Notes under the pieces: generated by a model | What the model saw: the letters and a program-made list of their open reading frames with translations, nothing else | Database searches by the model: none | What the model was told of the DNA's origin: nothing | Source: an uncultured Microbacterium sp. | GTDB lineage: Bacteria > Actinomycetota > Actinomycetes > Actinomycetales > Microbacteriaceae | Reading direction: 5' to 3' | Assembly: GCA_947647645.1 (NCBI GenBank) | Contig: CANSLE010000166.1 | Coordinates: forward strand, 1 to 5,776 | DNA length: 5,776 nt | Translations under genes and position numbers: made by a program | Shown: one piece after another, positions 5,371 to 5,776 of the stretch | How the letters are laid out: every line of letters begins with the position of its first letter | Position numbering within the stretch: the stretch's first letter is position 1

Positions 5371-5776
5371 TCAGGCGGCGTCGAGCGGATCGCTCAGCAG
5401 GGCGTCGAACGCGATCTCCGCTGCCCCCACGAGGAGGCGGTCGGGGCCGAGGGCGGCGGGCCGCAGCTGCAGCTCCTCGACGTTCATCGCCATGGCCTGG
5501 TCGCGCACGGCGGACAGGAGTGCCCCGGCATCCTGCTCGAGGATCGTGGCGAGGAATCCGCCGAGGATGACGGTCGAGGGGTTGAGGACGTTCACGGCGT
5601 TGGCGAGCGCCGTCGCGAGGATGCGGCGCTGGCGCTCGACCTCGGCCGCGACCTCGATGCTCTGCGACGTGCGGATCGCGCGTTCGAGCATCGGCTCGTC
5701 CGCGCCGTGGAGACCCACGGCCGCGAGCAGGCGTGAGCGGCTCACCTCGTCCTCCAGGGTGCCCTCGACGCCGGAG
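5371..5776 (-). CDS. ROK-family protein, C-terminal part (5' end outside window)
   Basis: Only the last 134 residues are present; the reading frame stays open to the right edge. The C-terminal ROK signature is visible as LNPSTVILGG (residues 64-73 of the fragment), preceded by a long amphipathic helix rich in Ala/Arg (RQRRILATALANAVN) and followed by a tail ending in a typical hydrophobic pattern (LLVGAAEIAFDALLSDPL). The first visible residues, SGVEGTLEDEV, match the stretch that normally follows the ROK zinc/cysteine motif, which would lie just outside. The missing N-terminus decides whether this is a NagC/XylR-type repressor with a winged HTH or a plain sugar kinase such as glucokinase; I lean to a regulator because these commonly flank actinobacterial sugar operons. 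An internal GTG at 5745 is only a codon in the frame, not a credible start. It converges with the LacI gene across 42 nt. Confidence 0.9.
   Translation of the reverse strand, partial: SGVEGTLEDEVSRSRLLAAVGLHGADEPMLERAIRTSQSIEVAAEVERQRRILATALANAVNVLNPSTVILGGFLATILEQDAGALLSAVRDQAMAMNVEELQLRPAALGPDRLLVGAAEIAFDALLSDPLDAA

Noticed and set aside
1..5776. CRISPR array, tRNA/rRNA gene, insertion sequence or phage genes
   Set aside because: No spaced direct repeats, RNA gene motifs, transposase-like frames or terminal inverted repeats were seen; composition is uniform apart from the promoter region.

Overview
The window looks like a piece of a high-GC actinobacterial chromosome. A Microbacteriaceae member such as Microbacterium is my best guess, inferred from codon use, GTG starts, a leaderless-looking regulator and the gene types; no taxonomic marker is present. 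It holds six protein genes, two of them cut by the window edges. All are accounted for by one glyco-oligosaccharide uptake and hydrolysis locus plus the tail of a neighbouring ROK-family gene.

Layout. On the minus strand, read from right to left, a tightly packed operon runs from 4161 to the left edge. It encodes a lipoprotein sugar-binding protein (2872-4161), a first membrane permease (1842-2864), a second permease (943-1845) and a GH3 beta-glycosidase (starts at 937, cut at position 1). The gene junctions are 7 nt, a 4-nt ATGA overlap and 5 nt. Divergently, on the plus strand, lies a LacI-family repressor (4330-5328). Between them (4162-4329) is an AT-rich control region with facing promoters, several small palindromes that are candidate LacI operators, and a roughly 80-nt leader with two hairpins before the binding-protein RBS. 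Beyond the repressor, after a 42-nt convergent gap with a GC stem-loop, is the 3' end of a ROK-family sugar kinase or regulator (5371 to the right edge, minus strand).

How it works (inference from the families). The lipoprotein captures a short beta-linked oligosaccharide outside the membrane. The two permeases form the channel, and the intracellular GH3 enzyme splits the sugar. No ATPase gene is present, so an unlinked shared MsiK-type ATPase probably powers uptake. The repressor probably controls the operon and itself through the shared intergenic region. The gene order (LacI, binding protein, permease, permease, GH3) is the order I recall for the Streptomyces xylobiose cluster bxlR-bxlEFG-bxlA. 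The GH3 sequence also resembles the BxlA-type beta-xylosidases, so xylobiose or another beta-disaccharide is the leading substrate guess.

I see no wholly new system. The points most worth a second look are a perfect 29-nt GC palindrome inside the 5' coding region of the first permease, the arrangement of palindromes in both promoter spacers, and the leaderless architecture of the repressor gene.
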